Of a stretch of 64,000 bases of DNA, positions 33,729 to 45,324 are shown piece after piece. The notes under the pieces were generated by a model. That model was not told the DNA's origin, searched no databases, and saw nothing but the letters and a program-made list of their open reading frames with translations. Position 1 is the first letter of the stretch. Every line of letters begins with the position of its first letter. This stretch comes from Costus lasius. Taxonomy: Eukaryota > Streptophyta > Magnoliopsida > Zingiberales > Costaceae. The DNA lies in assembly GCA_027563935.2 (NCBI GenBank), contig CM050449.1, forward strand, positions 91,977,676 to 92,041,675, read 5' to 3'. The position numbers and the translations under genes were made by a program.

Positions 33729-34850
33729 CCAAGTAGAGGAGTCTCTCTCTCTCCCTTTTTTTTTCAATAGAAAGGAGTGTAAGCCGGCTAGTGTCAAATC
33801 ATAATCTCAGATTATATAACTAGAGGAGTTGGAGCAAATCTCAGGTTAAATAGATGAATCACCAAATTTCTATCCATAAAAGCAAAATCTATTTAATCAA
33901 AGGAAGATAAACTAAACTTAAAGTATAAATTAACTATGCACATGTCTTTTAAACACATAACAATTCATAAATAAACTTTATCAATGCCAGAATTGATCTT
34001 ACTCAACAATTTAAATCCAAATGAATTCTCAAAAGTTTTCTAAGTTATCAAAATTGAAATACCCAAAAAGCTTTCTAAGTTCAAAACTGAGGATAAATCA
34101 AGCAAGTATTTCTTAAAAATTATAGACATTCAAGGTCCATATATGTAAGGCTGTAAAGGTCTAGCAAAATATGAAAATGAGTAACCTAGACTTAAATTGT
34201 TGCATATGTGGAAATATTCAAGCAACAAAGAATTTCAGAAAATTTTTTGTAAGAGTTCCCTTTGTATTTGTTGGCGAAACCCTGTACAGTTATATAAAAA
34301 AATATGAAATACAACTCAGAAAAATCTGAAAAATATATCATATCGAAGATATTCAAGTTTTACGTGGTAATCAACTCTCAGATATCAAATACAATCTAAT
34401 TTTATCATTCAAAACACAGTTTACCATTTCAAATTACTATTCACTCTAAATATCAAAGAATATGTATCAAAATCACTCTAAAATGCACAAACTCATCAAC
34501 CAAACATCCAAAACCATCATAAAGTATCACAGTCACATGATGAATATCAAATATATACAAAACCATCCTATGTGTATCAAGTTCAGCTTCCTAAGGTCTA
34601 ATACCATCATGAATGTACAATATCTGCTCTAATGTCAAAGTATCAAAATGAACCAACTAATATCCTAATACAACGCACACACATAAATAAAACATAAAAG
34701 TGTTGCGTGTGGTCGTATCGGCATCCAATCTACCGAATCCTGTGCATAGATAAGATAAATGTGAGATCTCATTCATAATATTAAAGAATAAATGTAAATA
34801 CATCGAAACGAAGTAAAGATACTCACAAGATCTATCAATCTATCTCGGTA

Positions 34851-35602
34851 TGCTCGGAGTCCTCCTCCTCATCTCTAGTATGTCTAGTCGATGATGATGG
34901 AAGACGACGCCGTAGTAACTCCTCTATCGCGCGTAAAGACTCGAGTGCCCACGACTGTCCCTACTCAAGGTGTGATATGTCGTCATGCATCCTCTTCTGC
35001 TCAGCACGCATCTGCTCTAGAGAAGGATATGCTCTAGAGAAGGATCTGCTCGTGCTGAAGTAGATGGACCGGCAGATGTGGATGGTATGTCAACGGTGGA
35101 TGGCTCGACTGGAGGGATATGCTCTGTAGATATCGGCGGTGATGGAGGTGAAGCTACATCTCTAGGACCTCCCCCACATGTGGGATCCATGATCTAGTTC
35201 TGCTGAATACGAACCGTAGTGCGGTCCATGTTTGGTAGCCTCATCGTCATATCAGTGTGCCTGAACATAAGATGGTACGAGCTCCCTAGCCTCGTAATCA
35301 TCTTAATGGCAACACATGCATCGATATCAAGTCTGGGAATACCCTTTGCCTCGTTCAACCCAGAAGGGTCGATACCGAGGGCAAGGGCAATGGTGGTAAC
35401 CATACCTCCCATCACGAGGACTCCTCTCCGTGCTCTAGTAGCTTTATCCAATTGCTTCATGAGATAGAACAGAGTGCTGAGGCGGAATCCAGTCAACATT
35501 GCGCACAAGAAAAATAGCTCTGAAGATCTAACCATGCCACCGCTCTCTGCTCGCCCAAAAATGGTATGTGCAAGTACTCAGTGTATGTATCAGAAAATCA
35601 GG
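34851..35602 (-). pseudogene. Athila-type ORF3, C-terminal part (element D)
   Basis: The minus-strand frame 35535-35194 reads MVRSSELFFLCAML, YLMKQLDKATRARRGVLVMGGMVTTIALALGIDPSGL, RLDIDACVAIKMI and YHLMFRHTDMTM. It matches 42620-42360 of element C (HKGQIVMGGLVASTALALGVDLSGM, RLDLDSC). Frame remnants upstream to about 35602 give the end of the preceding domain. It is joined at 35603 to gag with no pol between, so it is an internal-deletion product. Confidence 0.7.
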
Positions 35603-36586
35603 CTAGATAGACGCGTGGCTCTGGCGGTGGTTCCTCCATCCTGGATTGTAAGTTGCAAAACATGGGTCATTCACAGGTCTCTGATTGAAATTCCCCATAA
35701 CATTGGCTTGCTCCTGATTTGATTCTTCCTGTGATGAAGCTATGATTTGACATTCAGATGAATTGTGTCTTGTTACACCACATACCTCACAAAAGACTGC
35801 ATTAACGACAACTGAGGGAAAAGAAAAAGAATCCAGCTTATGAGCCAAAGAGTCTACCTTAGCCGCCAATGATGTCAAGGAATCATTATGGTACTTACCA
35901 AACCCTGTGGGAGTAATGTTCCGCTCACTTGACCAGTGGTTGTGGTTCATGGCCATATCTTCAAGTAAAGCAATTGCATCTTCCACACTTTTGCTCATGA
36001 TCGTTCCTCCAGCCGCAGCGTCCACCATCAATCTAGTGTTGTAATCCAATCCATTGTAAAAGATGTGGATTAAAACTCATTCCTGAAGTCCATGGTGTGG
36101 GCACATGCGTTGGAACTCGTTGAAGCGTTCCCAGGTGTCATAGAGTGACTCTCCCTCTTGCTGTGCAAAACTCGTTATCCTGTTGCGCAGTTGAACATCC
36201 TTGCTTGGTGGAAAATATTTGTTTAGAAATGCTTTTGATAGCTCTTCCCAAGTGGTGATAGATCCTACAGGCATTGAATATAACCAAGCTCTCGCACGGT
36301 GCTTGAGAGAAAACAGAAATAATCTTAGTCTTATCGCATCAAAAGAAACTCCATTAACTTTGACCGTATCGTAATATTTAAGAAAAATAGCTAAATGAAG
36401 ATTAGGGTCCTGAATTGGGGAACCCCCAAATTGATTTTGTTGGACCATTGTCATCAGCACTGGTTTGAGTTTGAAATTGTTCGTCTCTACATTAGGTCGA
36501 ACAATGCTTGAATTAAACCCTTGTATGTTTGGTGCTGCGAAGTCCCTCAAAGATTGATTGTTCGCCACCATCACTCCTTCTTCCAT
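35603..36586 (-). pseudogene. gag: Athila-like gag of element D
   Basis: Starts at 36586 with MEEGVMVANNQSLRDFAAPN and carries FKLKPVLMTMVQQNQFGGSP (the Gln codons that are stops in A1 and B are intact here). The Gag core follows: AWLYSMPVGSITTWEELSKAF, FPPSKDVQLRNRI, GESLYDTWERFNEFQRMCPHHG. TGA at 36074-36076 replaces Trp of 'QEWVLIHIFYNG'. After it come DYNTRLMVDAAAGGTIMSKS, a perfect C-x2-C-x4-H-x4-C zinc knuckle (CEVCGVTRHNSSEC) and NPGWRNH, where it breaks into ORF3. The 5' LTR and primer site expected beyond 36640 are not seen. Confidence 0.85.
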
Positions 36587-36639
36587 TGTGAGAATGAAAG
36601 TATAAGATTGTTCATATATTTAACTAATAGAAAAAAAAA

Positions 36640-37798
36640 ATGAGAAATGCAAAATTATCTTTTAAAATTATTTTCATGAATAAAAGTTTATGTTGGGAAA
36701 CCAAATGTCTTTATTAAAAATGAATATGAGGATTCAACTTTAAGTTTTAAGAAAACACTCTGTGATATAAATCAAGATCCAAGGAAATAAAAATTCATGC
36801 CTATTTAATAGGAAATTATAATATGCCTTGTATCATTAAAAAAAAAAGAAAGAAAGAAGGAAGTATTTCTGTTAGAAAATTGTTGGTTATATTTTACGAT
36901 TTTTAAGCACAATAGAATAGAAAACCCAAATACAATGTCCTTCCAAAAGAACCATGCAAGAGAGATCAAATGGATGTTACAAGAAAAATATCTCGAAGCA
37001 TGGAGGAGGCTAATTATGACGATGAAGCCTAAGCATGCAGCCTCTACATTTATCCACACATGAACTTTTTGAGATCTCTTATGCTTCGTAACTAGTGTTA
37101 GCCTTAGTGAGCCTTGCTTCTTTGCTAACACCAACTAGGATGAAGAGGTGCCAAAGAATAAGGGGCACCAATAAGAGAAAGAGAGAGAGAGAGAGAAAAA
37201 AAAAATTTAGTGGGCGGCCTGGGCAAAATATACATCAATCCTACACGAAAATCTTCATACTTATTTATAATAAACAATAGACTAAGTCTCATGAACCATG
37301 TGGCTATTTCTACTTGCTTGTAATAAGGAGTTGACCAAGTTCACTAAGTGCCAAGTTTCATGAACCATATGAAAACCCTCCTTGCATAAATAAGCAATGG
37401 ACCAAGGCCACTTAGTTCAATCACCTCTTGGTGCAACCATGCTTATGAGACCTTGTTGGTTAGGGTGCATGATGTGCCTTGGTCAACCAGAGTCCAACCA
37501 TGGTCACAGCCCATTAAATGGTGATCAACTATGGTCTAAGCACGGTCATGCCCCATTAAATGGTGGTCAACTATGGTTTAAGCAAGGCCACACACCATTA
37601 AGTAAAGGTCAACTATACTCCAAGCATGGTCACGCCCCATCAAATGGTGCCAATGCAAGCACCTCTTAATTTCTCATTTTTTTTTCTATCTTGATGAGCA
37701 CAAAGCCCACCAATGTGATCCTAATCCCCCATAAATCAATTGATATGAACCAGTAGTTCAATCAATTACGATCCTACTTTGATCTGAATCGATCCAAA
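36640..37798. other. unassigned region with simple repeats
   Basis: No gene or recognised element. It holds an A/AAAG-rich stretch (36838-36860), a GA microsatellite (about 37172-37197) and the 42-bp minisatellite at 37497-37650. Frames of 60-109 codons here have no recognisable domain. Confidence 0.4.
37497..37650 (+). repeat. 42-bp minisatellite, about 3.7 copies
   Basis: Unit 'atggtcacagcccattaaat' plus 22 more bases ending 'tatggtctaagc'. The 14-codon period keeps one frame open (HGHSPLNGDQLWSK, HGHAPLNGGQLWFK, QGHTPLSKGQLYSK). Probably not coding. Confidence 0.65.
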
Positions 37799-38757
37799 GT
37801 TAGTGTATATGCCCTAAAGACCAATTATTTGTATCATGTTCATTCATTCTATTAAATAATGAAAGCATCGTCATTGTTATATTGATTGCTATGCCTGCAT
37901 TAATGTGTAAAATAATATAATAATATCTCTGGAGATTATTTTTACTTAATTTCATAACATTGTCCCTAGTCAAACTACCTTTGTAGATAAGAGACATTTT
38001 TAGTGTATCTGAGACTAGTATTTGGGTTAGTTGAGTGTAGTATCAACCACATGAGTACATCAAGTAGTAAATGTCCTAGACTAATTAACCATGAAGTTAT
38101 GACTTGGTTGTCACAAGTCAAGTTCACAAATGACAGAGGCGTATTGGTCCTTATACTTGAGGTCATCAGTACTTACATATGGTGATTGTTGTACTTTGAT
38201 ATAATCTACTACTTTTACACAACAAGAAAGTCATAATAGCTGCCATTGTGTATATCATAAGTCACATGTAAAGTATGAGTGATCAACAAAGGATTTGCCA
38301 TTTCTTTAAAAGGAAGCATAATAATTTAGGAGCCCCTCCGTGCAAATTTGATTGAGAGTGTATAACTATACCCAAGAGACTGTGCTCTTGTGCTTGAGTC
38401 ATTCATACATGTTTGGAATAACAAGTGTGGCACACTTGTCTAATTTGAGTTATTAGCAAGCAAAGGGATTGTATTGCAAATATGAAAACTTTATTATTGG
38501 CTAGGAGTTATTGATTGATAACACATTCCTATGGCTTGGGAATAATGATGTGTTGCTAGATAGCTCTCACTACTTGTGATGATCTGTCCAATTCATCACT
38601 GCTAAGCGCATGTCTAAGTGCATTCATACTTGTGATCACCCCATTTGGTAGGTGCGCCAAGTCTAGCGCATACCTTGAGCAATTAAGGTAAAAGGAGACT
38701 TATTACATATATTTGCCGTAATGTTGTGAAGCATTGATGGTAGGGGCACATGATGTA
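37799..38757 (+). mobile_element. old copia-type LTR, left part
   Basis: Starts 'gttagtgtatatgccctaaag', like TGTTGGTGTATGTGCCCTAG of the 18618 LTR. It keeps 'gttatgacttgg', 'cacaagtcaagttcacaaatgacagag' and 'acttgaggtca' in the same order but is much more diverged. It continues at 40101 after a solo LTR insertion. Confidence 0.6.
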
Positions 38758-40100
38758 TGATGTGTCCGCAAGTGCACGAATGCGTCGAAGTAATAAAAAG
38801 ATATCAATCCCATGGAGAACTACGTGTTAAGTACCAAATAATTGAACTCTTACTAGCTAAGTAAACGATGTGCGATGGGAATAAGACAAAAGCAATCAAT
38901 CGAAAACTGTTATAGAAATTCAGAGAGAAAACTCGGACTAAGGTTTCATCTTCTTTAATTCCTATGACTAGACATAAATAAGTTTTTTTTTCAGTTTATT
39001 CAAATCACAATAAAGAAAAATTTACTTAAAAAAAAATTATCTCCTCTCGGATGTCCAATTTACATGGAACAAGTCTTTACTTTCGTGACTTACTGCTCAA
39101 TGTTTAAAAGAAGTAAACTAGACTGAAAGATTAAATCTACTTTCATAAATTTAAATCTTAAAGTCAAAATCTCAAGTAAAATTAAATACTTTTGTACTTT
39201 AATTTCACAGATTTTGCCTAAGGGGTTCTAACAATCAAAATCACCTTTTGGTCTATATTATCATGTCTAAAATAATAAAAATATCTAGATTAAAATATTA
39301 ACATGCAAATAAGCAACAAAAATTAGAATTTTAGGACAAAACTATTTTCATAGCCTAAGTTTCTAAAATCGCAATTTAAGGGTTCCGAGTTCGTAAATTA
39401 GCTTTCGGTCCATATTACAAACTCTAAGACATGCAAATATTTCAAAAATAGAAATTTCAAAGTCAATAATCACATAAGCAAAATTATCGTTCTAAGAATA
39501 ATTAACAAATTAATAATCATCTAGTCATTACAGAATTAAAGAGGGATTACTCCCTTAATCCCAAAGAAAAATGGCCTCTACACTTCTCGGCGAGAGGTCG
39601 AGCCCTAGCAGTGTCCTTCTTAATTTCTCGCTCAATTCCTCATGAAATCGCGTGATCTTTGGCTTGAAATCTACTTCTAAATTTATAGAACAACTATGTA
39701 ATTTTAGTTTTTTCCAATTAGGGCTCAGATTCTTCTAATTTTGCGTTAGAAAAATTGGATGTAAAGGGCGGAGAAAGACTCGGGCATGTGTGGCTACTGT
39801 TCCCTTTTGTTTTAAATATAATCATACCCCTGTGAAAATTTTAGTTCAAGTTTCACGGGGGTGTGATGGCTAAAAATTCCAAGTTTATCCTCCAGGCTCC
39901 ATTTTACGTCCTGTTTTCATTTTTGACCTTTGATTTCTTCAAATCCATTGAAAATAAGCATATTTTACTTAAAATGTAAAAAAAGGTATAGATTCTGAAA
40001 TAATTGACTAAATAAGTTTAAAATAAGCAAAAGAGCATAATTATGACTCAAAAAAATTATAAAATTAGTATAAAGTTTACTACAAATTTTTGAGTCATCA
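38758..40100 (-). mobile_element. solo Athila-like LTR (family B-like)
   Basis: 1343 bp. In minus sense it runs TGATGACTCAAAAATTTGTAG to ..CTTGCGGACACATCA. Flanks are ATGTA (38753-38757) and ATGCA (40101-40105), a 5-bp target duplication with one later change. The host copia LTR resumes on both sides, and no interior is present. The outcome is intra-element LTR recombination. Confidence 0.7.
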
Positions 40101-40851
40101 ATGCATGTACTATGCATAGGTGGCATGACTAGGTCAAGGCACTACCAATATAGATTTGACTATCTATAGCATGATATGAGATTCTCTTAATTGACATGAT
40201 TCATGCAATCAATCAAGAGAATAATTTCAGTCATCTCTATCTTAATTTAAGTGGCACAAATTGCATGAGCCTACCTTAATGTTGTAAGGTTGATATGGCA
40301 GGGGTGACCAAAGTTAGCACATAGGTGGAAGGTTCTTTACTTGATACAAATTGCACCAACTTGGGCATAATTTTCTTCCGAGGGCTGATCTACCATGCCA
40401 TAAGAGGAGAGGTGCTCATTCTTTGTATAAATAAGCAAGTAAGGAGGCGACAATAGTTATTAAAATGATTCTCTTTGGCCAATACTCCCTAGCCTACTCA
40501 CCTCCCTCAATTGCGATTGGGCCTCTCTCTTCTCCTATTATGACTGTGAGCTCCAAGGAGGAAGAAGAAGACCAAGGCTTTGATCCTTTCTCTCAAGGCT
40601 AGCATCAAGAGTAGAGCGAGGTGATCACCAAGGGGTTGATGTGTGGATATTGATAGAGGGCAAACAATTGTGCACTTACACCATTGTTCATCACCAACCT
40701 CAAGCATGCTTTTATGGTAAAATTCCTATCATGTTCTTTGTGTCTTGTTTTGCATGGATCCTCTAGGAAGAAAAAAAAAATAATTTTAGTCAAATTTTTT
40801 CACTATATTTATTATTTTTAAAATTTTATTTGCCTACAATTTTCCCCAATA
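40101..40851 (+). mobile_element. old copia-type LTR, right part
   Basis: Continues the LTR begun at 37799. It includes a TATA-like 'tgtataaataag' near 40425 and ends 'ttttccccaata', like TTCCCAATA at 20609. No primer site follows. Confidence 0.5.
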
Positions 40852-40984
40852 CCTAACTCCCTAATGGACTTAAATTATATTATAACTAGATCAAAGACTA
40901 TCCAATCAATATGAGATCTCAAGTGTTAAAGTGTGCAACCCTGTTGGTTCCATATGATATTATTTGTAATGGTTACCAGAAATA

Positions 40985-41060
40985 TAAAATTTTCTTGTGG
41001 GTATAGGATCCTTATTTCACATAAGGCTCTACATTCCATGAGGGAGGGGAATCACATGCA
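40985..41060 (-). mobile_element. inverted copia leader fragment
   Basis: 'ggatccttatttcacataagg' and 'catgagggagggga' are the reverse complement of the copia-2 leader around 22060-22110. The leader is thus inverted relative to the LTR beside it. Confidence 0.5.
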
Positions 41061-41552
41061 AAACACCTGAGGGTTGTTGGATAAGCCAGCAGCCCTTTAA
41101 CAAACTAAAAGGGGTCAAGATGCCCCTTAACAACTAAAGCAATAGTTACCAACTACCGCAGGCGGGGAATCTGCAGTTGGTGGGCGCAAGTCTGGCGGCA
41201 GGTAGGCATTTGGGCCAGCTATTGAAGCCGTTGTCCGGGCTGAGTATGTCAAGCTAAGTCATTTCAGAGCAAGCCCCACAAAGCTGCAAAACTTGCTGAT
41301 CATGGGCTGGTTCTGGACGTTGTTGGCAGTCTCTTGGGCTGAGTTGAGGACCCGGTTGTGATAACGGTAGGTTATGGGCTCTTGCGGGGGTTCTCGGGGA
41401 AGATTCGCCATGGGAATACGGTGGAGGGACTCCAAGGAGGCAGTAGACAGATTGAGAATCCCTACATATCGGTCCGGAGGGTGCGAGGAATGCTATGAGC
41501 GTCGAACAGTGGGCCGAACCGGGCCTTTTTGCACTTCTGGGGAAATTACGGT
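41061..41552 (-). pseudogene. probable 3' end of ORF3 of element C
   Basis: The minus-strand reading downstream of the 84-bp repeats is Pro/Ser-rich with few stops down to about 41200 (for example RIPMANLPREPPQEPITYRY). No domain was recognised, and the end of the ORF and the 3' LTR of element C cannot be placed. Confidence 0.3.
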
Positions 41553-41888
41553 AGGGCCGTAAATTTCATTACGGGTTGTAATTTCGGGCGAAAAACTGGC
41601 AGGAACTTCGGGGCTCTGGGTAGCAGCTTTTATGGCAGGGCTGTAATTTTCATTACGGGCCGTAATCTCGGGCGGAACACTGGCAGAGACTTTGGAGCTC
41701 TAGGCAATAGCTTTTACAACAGGGCCGTAATTTTCATTACGGGCCATAATCTCGGGCTGAACACTGGTAGAAACTTTGGAGTTCTGGGCAGCAACTTTTA
41801 TTGCAGGGCCATAAATTTTAGTACGGGCCATAATCTCGGGTTGTAAAGTGGCAGAAGCCTCTGTTTGGGCTGAAAATTTTTGGGTGTC
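41553..41888 (-). repeat. 84-bp tandem repeat, 4 copies, inside ORF3
   Basis: 'agggccgtaa'-type starts lie at 41553, 41637, 41721 and 41805: exact 84-bp spacing, 28 codons. On the minus strand each unit encodes a QPEIMARNENYGP-like peptide. Every unit carries a 'gggccgtaat...attacggg' dyad. Both strands stay largely open because the period is a multiple of three. Confidence 0.8.
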
Positions 41889-43297
41889 TGCCTCAGGCCC
41901 TATAGAGGCTTCCCATGTGTCTTCTAGGGGTGTTAGGTCACCCCCATATGCTTTGATGGCTTCGTCAATCAGTGTGGCCTGCAGATCACTAAAAGAAGTC
42001 CATACAGAAGTCATAAACCTCCCCTAGCATTCTTGTTCGGCAGTCATCTTTGCTAGCATAGAGCCTTAGTTGGATAGGGCTTCCCGAATGACACATTGCC
42101 CTTCCTCCAGATGTGAGAAGATTTGTTGGAGATATTCTCCTTGGCGTTGTTGTTCATCTAGCATTTGTTTCATAAGGGATTTGGCATTGGTGGAAGATGA
42201 GGAATACTGACCATTGAAGGAAAAGAATCCAATCGAGGGTGATGGCAGCATAGAACTCAGTAGTGGAACTTGCTCAGCAGTGTTAGCGGTAGAAGTAGTG
42301 ATGGGGCGAATCTTCCAGTTGCTCATATCTCTTACTATGGTCCGCTCCTGATATGGTAGGGGCATCGGCTGAATACCATCCTTGAAGAAGAGGAAGTAGG
42401 AATCTCCGCGCTTGATAATCAAGCCCGTAGATATGCAAGAATCCAGATCCAGGCGTGAACTGCCAATAGCAATCTCCATCCCACTAAGGTCAACGCCGAG
42501 GGCAAGAGCAGTGGAGGCAACTAGTCCTCCCATAACAATCTGACCTTTATGTGCCATTATTATCTTCAGCATTTGCTTTACCATGAAGTATGCAGTGTAA
42601 AGTTGAAAAGAATGAAGCATGGCCTAAAGAAATAGTACCTCTCCCTAGCGAACCATACCATCACTTTCGCCCTGACCAAAGACGGTATGGGCTAAAAAGC
42701 AATGTACATATCTAAGCACAAGGTTGCTGATATTGCTAGCACGAGCAGAGCTGGGAGAGTAGGAGGCGTGACCGCTGATAGAACACCAGAATTCATGCTC
42801 CTTATATTCTGTGGGTACAAGGCGCGTCGCTTCTGTCGGGAATCTAAAGATTTGATTGAGCTGGTTGAGATCAAGGTAGTGCTTCTCTCCTCCCAAATGA
42901 AACATAATCTGTTTGATGTCATCGTCATCATGGGAATTCAGGTTTACATCTAAAGAACTGAAGAATTCCAGGGTGCATGTCGTATACGTCGGATGTGTCA
43001 TGTGGAAGAATTGGTGCCAATCAATACGGCTAAACATCTATTCAATATCATCGGAGAATCCCAGTATACCCATAGCAAATTTTCCAGATATCATGTATGG
43101 AGGATTTTACGCTAGAGGAGATGATGGCACTTGCGCTCTTGAACAGGGTTATGCATGCGAAATCCAAATGTAGAACCTTGATTTGGATTGGGATCAACTG
43201 ATGATGGCTCTAAAGTGGAGGAAGACGGCAGTCGATGTCCCTGTGAAGGGATGTTACAGGTGGACTTCCGAGCGCTCATCTTACGTTTGGGAGCCAT
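41889..43297 (-). pseudogene. Athila-type ORF3 of element C
   Basis: Begins MAPKRKMSARKST at 43297, a basic Ser-rich N terminus. A frameshift follows before 43037, then FSRIDWHQFFHMTHPTYTTCTLEFFSSL, YLDLNQLNQIFRFP and YVHCFLAHTVFGQGESDGMVR. TAG codons at about 42645 sit where Gln or another residue is expected. Next come GQIVMGGLVASTALALGVDLSGM and RLDLDSCISTGLI, and the C-terminal part with 'KQMLDEQQRQGEYLQQIFSHLEEG' (helical), continuing with two more stops into the 84-bp repeats. The family resembles the Athila ORF found after pol. No transmembrane or signal segment is evident, so an envelope role is not supported. Confidence 0.7.
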
Positions 43298-44103
43298 CGA
43301 ACAGATGACAGAAGCAATAGAAGGTATAGCAAAACCGGAAGGCAAAGTATGATGAGGAGATTTTGGAACCTGGCGAAGTGGCTAGCGAGGTGAGAGCAGA
43401 GTTAGAACTTCGTCTTCAAGAGTGGCGACAATCGCAGCGCACTCGAACCAGCAAAGAAGAGAATCACCGTGCTGAAATCTTGAAGAGAGATTCACAGTTC
43501 CAGGAAGAGAGGTGAAAACCAACTCAAGTGGCTCGATTGTCGGACGGGAAGCGGACAAGCACGTTGTGGCAACAAAATTAGAGGAAGAAATCACCTATCG
43601 TGCTGCTGCTGAGGTCGTCTAGTGGATGGTGTCGCCTTAAAAAGTGATCAGGAAAGCGAGGAGAAGTAATTCCAGGAAGATTGAACGGAAGCCGTCGCCT
43701 TTAATGTAAACGGCGACCGGAAGAAGACCAATCGCCGGTGAAGGGTGGCAACGACGAATCGAGTAATGGCTGAAAAGGAGGCGCGACTGTAATCGAAAAC
43801 CCTTGATGCCGTAAATTCTAATGTTCATGTTTGTTGACCTTGTTGACTCTTTAATAAGTCACTGCAGACCAGCATAAGTCACCAGATTATGGTCGTAATG
43901 GCCATTACGGCCACACTCGTAGTCTCGGTGAATTTTTTTTTTAACACAAGATATGCAGGCAAGGCCATGGCCAAAATGAGAATAATGGCCAGAGCCATAA
44001 TCTTAACTTTGATGTCTTCAACATTTAGCTAACTTATATATCATTCCTGCAATGGATAACACTCATTAGATAATACAAAAACATTAAAAAGAAAATAAAG
44101 AAC
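43298..44103 (-). other. leader between pol and ORF3 of element C
   Basis: No gene supported. It contains a few TTACGGC-like dyads (43880-43990) close to the pol end. Reading frames of 63-70 codons here lack domains. Confidence 0.5.
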
Positions 44104-44150
44104 TTGGGTTGCCTCTCAAGAAACGCTAGTTTATTATCGATAGCTCACCC
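44104..44150 (-). other. conserved post-pol block (element C)
   Basis: In minus sense 'ctagcgtttcttgagaggca' plus 'acccaagtt', matching 30345-30375 and 57208-57236. Confidence 0.6.
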
Positions 44151-44316
44151 TGAAAATCTGCGGTCAAGTATGAGTATCAGAAAGGAGTAAGGAAACTCCC
44201 TTTTCGACAAGTGTAGGGAAATTATAAAGCTTTAGACATTGCCCATTGACTTTGAAAGTTCCAGACTGATCCTTATAGATGTCTTTCTTCACAACATACG
44301 GACCAATCCATCTAGA

Positions 44317-45319
44317 TCACAACTTCTCAGGGAATAACTTGAGTCTTGAATAAAAAAGTAGGACCAAATCTTCGACTCCAAATTTCGTGTGCACTATGCG
44401 TTTGTCGTGGAACCTGTTGGTCCATTCCTTATAGATTTTGACATTCTCGTACGCCTCAAGTTGTCTCTCATCAAGCTCATTCAGATCTAGATTCCTTTTC
44501 TCACTTGCTGTCTTGAAGTCATAATTCAAAGCTCTAACTGCCCAGAATGCCTCATGTTCTAGCTCGACTAGAAGATGACAAGACTTCCCATATATCATTT
44601 GAAATGGAGACATTCCTATAGGAGTCTTGAATGCAGTTCGATAGGCCCAAAGAGCATCATCCAATTTAAGGGCCTAGTCATTTCTCACAGTTGAAATCGT
44701 GGATTATAAAATTCTCTTCAATTCATGATTTGTTACCTCGACTTGCCCGCTTGTCTGAGGGTGATATCGTGTTGGTATTTTGTGATACACCCCATACTTT
44801 TTCAATAGAGCGACAAATCTTTGTTCGATGAAATGCGATCCTCCATCGCTTATAAGCACTCGTGGCATGCCGAATCTTGGAAAGATAGTCTTCCTTAGCA
44901 TCCGGATCACGACTCTAGAGTCACTAGTTGGTGCGGTTGAAGCTTCTACCCACTTTGATACATAATCAACGGCCACCAGGATAAAACTTATTTCCACAAG
45001 AGGACGAGAATGGTCCCATGAAATCTATCCCCCAAACATTGAATAATTCGACTTCTAAGATACTATTTAGAAGAAGTTCATCTTGTTTCAAAATATTACC
45101 ACTTCTTTGGCAACTGTCACAAGTCAGAATAAAATTTCGTGCATCTCAAAAAATACTTGGCCATTATAATCCAGATTGTAGTACCTTAAATGCCGTCTTT
45201 GTAGCACTGGCATGATCTCTATAAGGGGAAGAATGACAATGCTTTAGAATATCAAAAATATCTTGCTCAGGTACACAACGCCAAAAAAGTCCATCGGCGC
45301 ATCGCCGAAAGAGATATGG
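44317..45319 (-). pseudogene. pol: Ty3/gypsy integrase of element C
   Basis: Read on the minus strand from 45319: DPYLFRRCADG, then the zinc finger HCHSSPYRDH...CDSCQRSGN, then the core with GIDFMGPF (first Asp), ISDGGSHF (second Asp) and GQVEVTNHE (Glu), 35 residues between the last two. FHDKR and a GPY/F-like LKLFPEKL close it (44400-44330). [23 protein letters not shown] is the typical C-terminal core motif. At least two stops near 45150 and one at 44704 break the frame. The upstream join to RNase H is interrupted by the solo LTR at 45325. Confidence 0.85.
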
Positions 45320-45324
45320 ATCAT

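Larger units (their letters stand above)
33190..34850 (-). other. 3' untranslated interior of element D
   Basis: No gene seen. It aligns by eye in order with 57300-58771 of element E: the GAG-TTATATTATAC hairpin, an A-rich tract, a 'cttggcactg..cagtggtacc' hairpin, 'gcttgaggacaag'. Retention in two pol-less elements suggests cis-acting functions. Confidence 0.6.

Noticed and set aside
35219..35722. Plus-strand frames at 35.2-35.7 kb
   Set aside because: They are shadows of the minus-strand ORF3 and gag fragments, which carry recognised motifs.
37497..37650. CRISPR-like array
   Set aside because: Head-to-tail 42-bp repeats without unique spacers in a plant genome: a minisatellite.
41529..41846. 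105-codon plus-strand repeat protein
   Set aside because: Its periodicity is explained by the 84-bp DNA repeat. The minus strand continues ORF3, so the plus-strand frame is probably a by-product.
42066..43297. Envelope-like protein call for ORF3
   Set aside because: No signal peptide, transmembrane segment or coiled-coil fusion layout is visible. It is kept as Athila-type ORF3 of unknown function.
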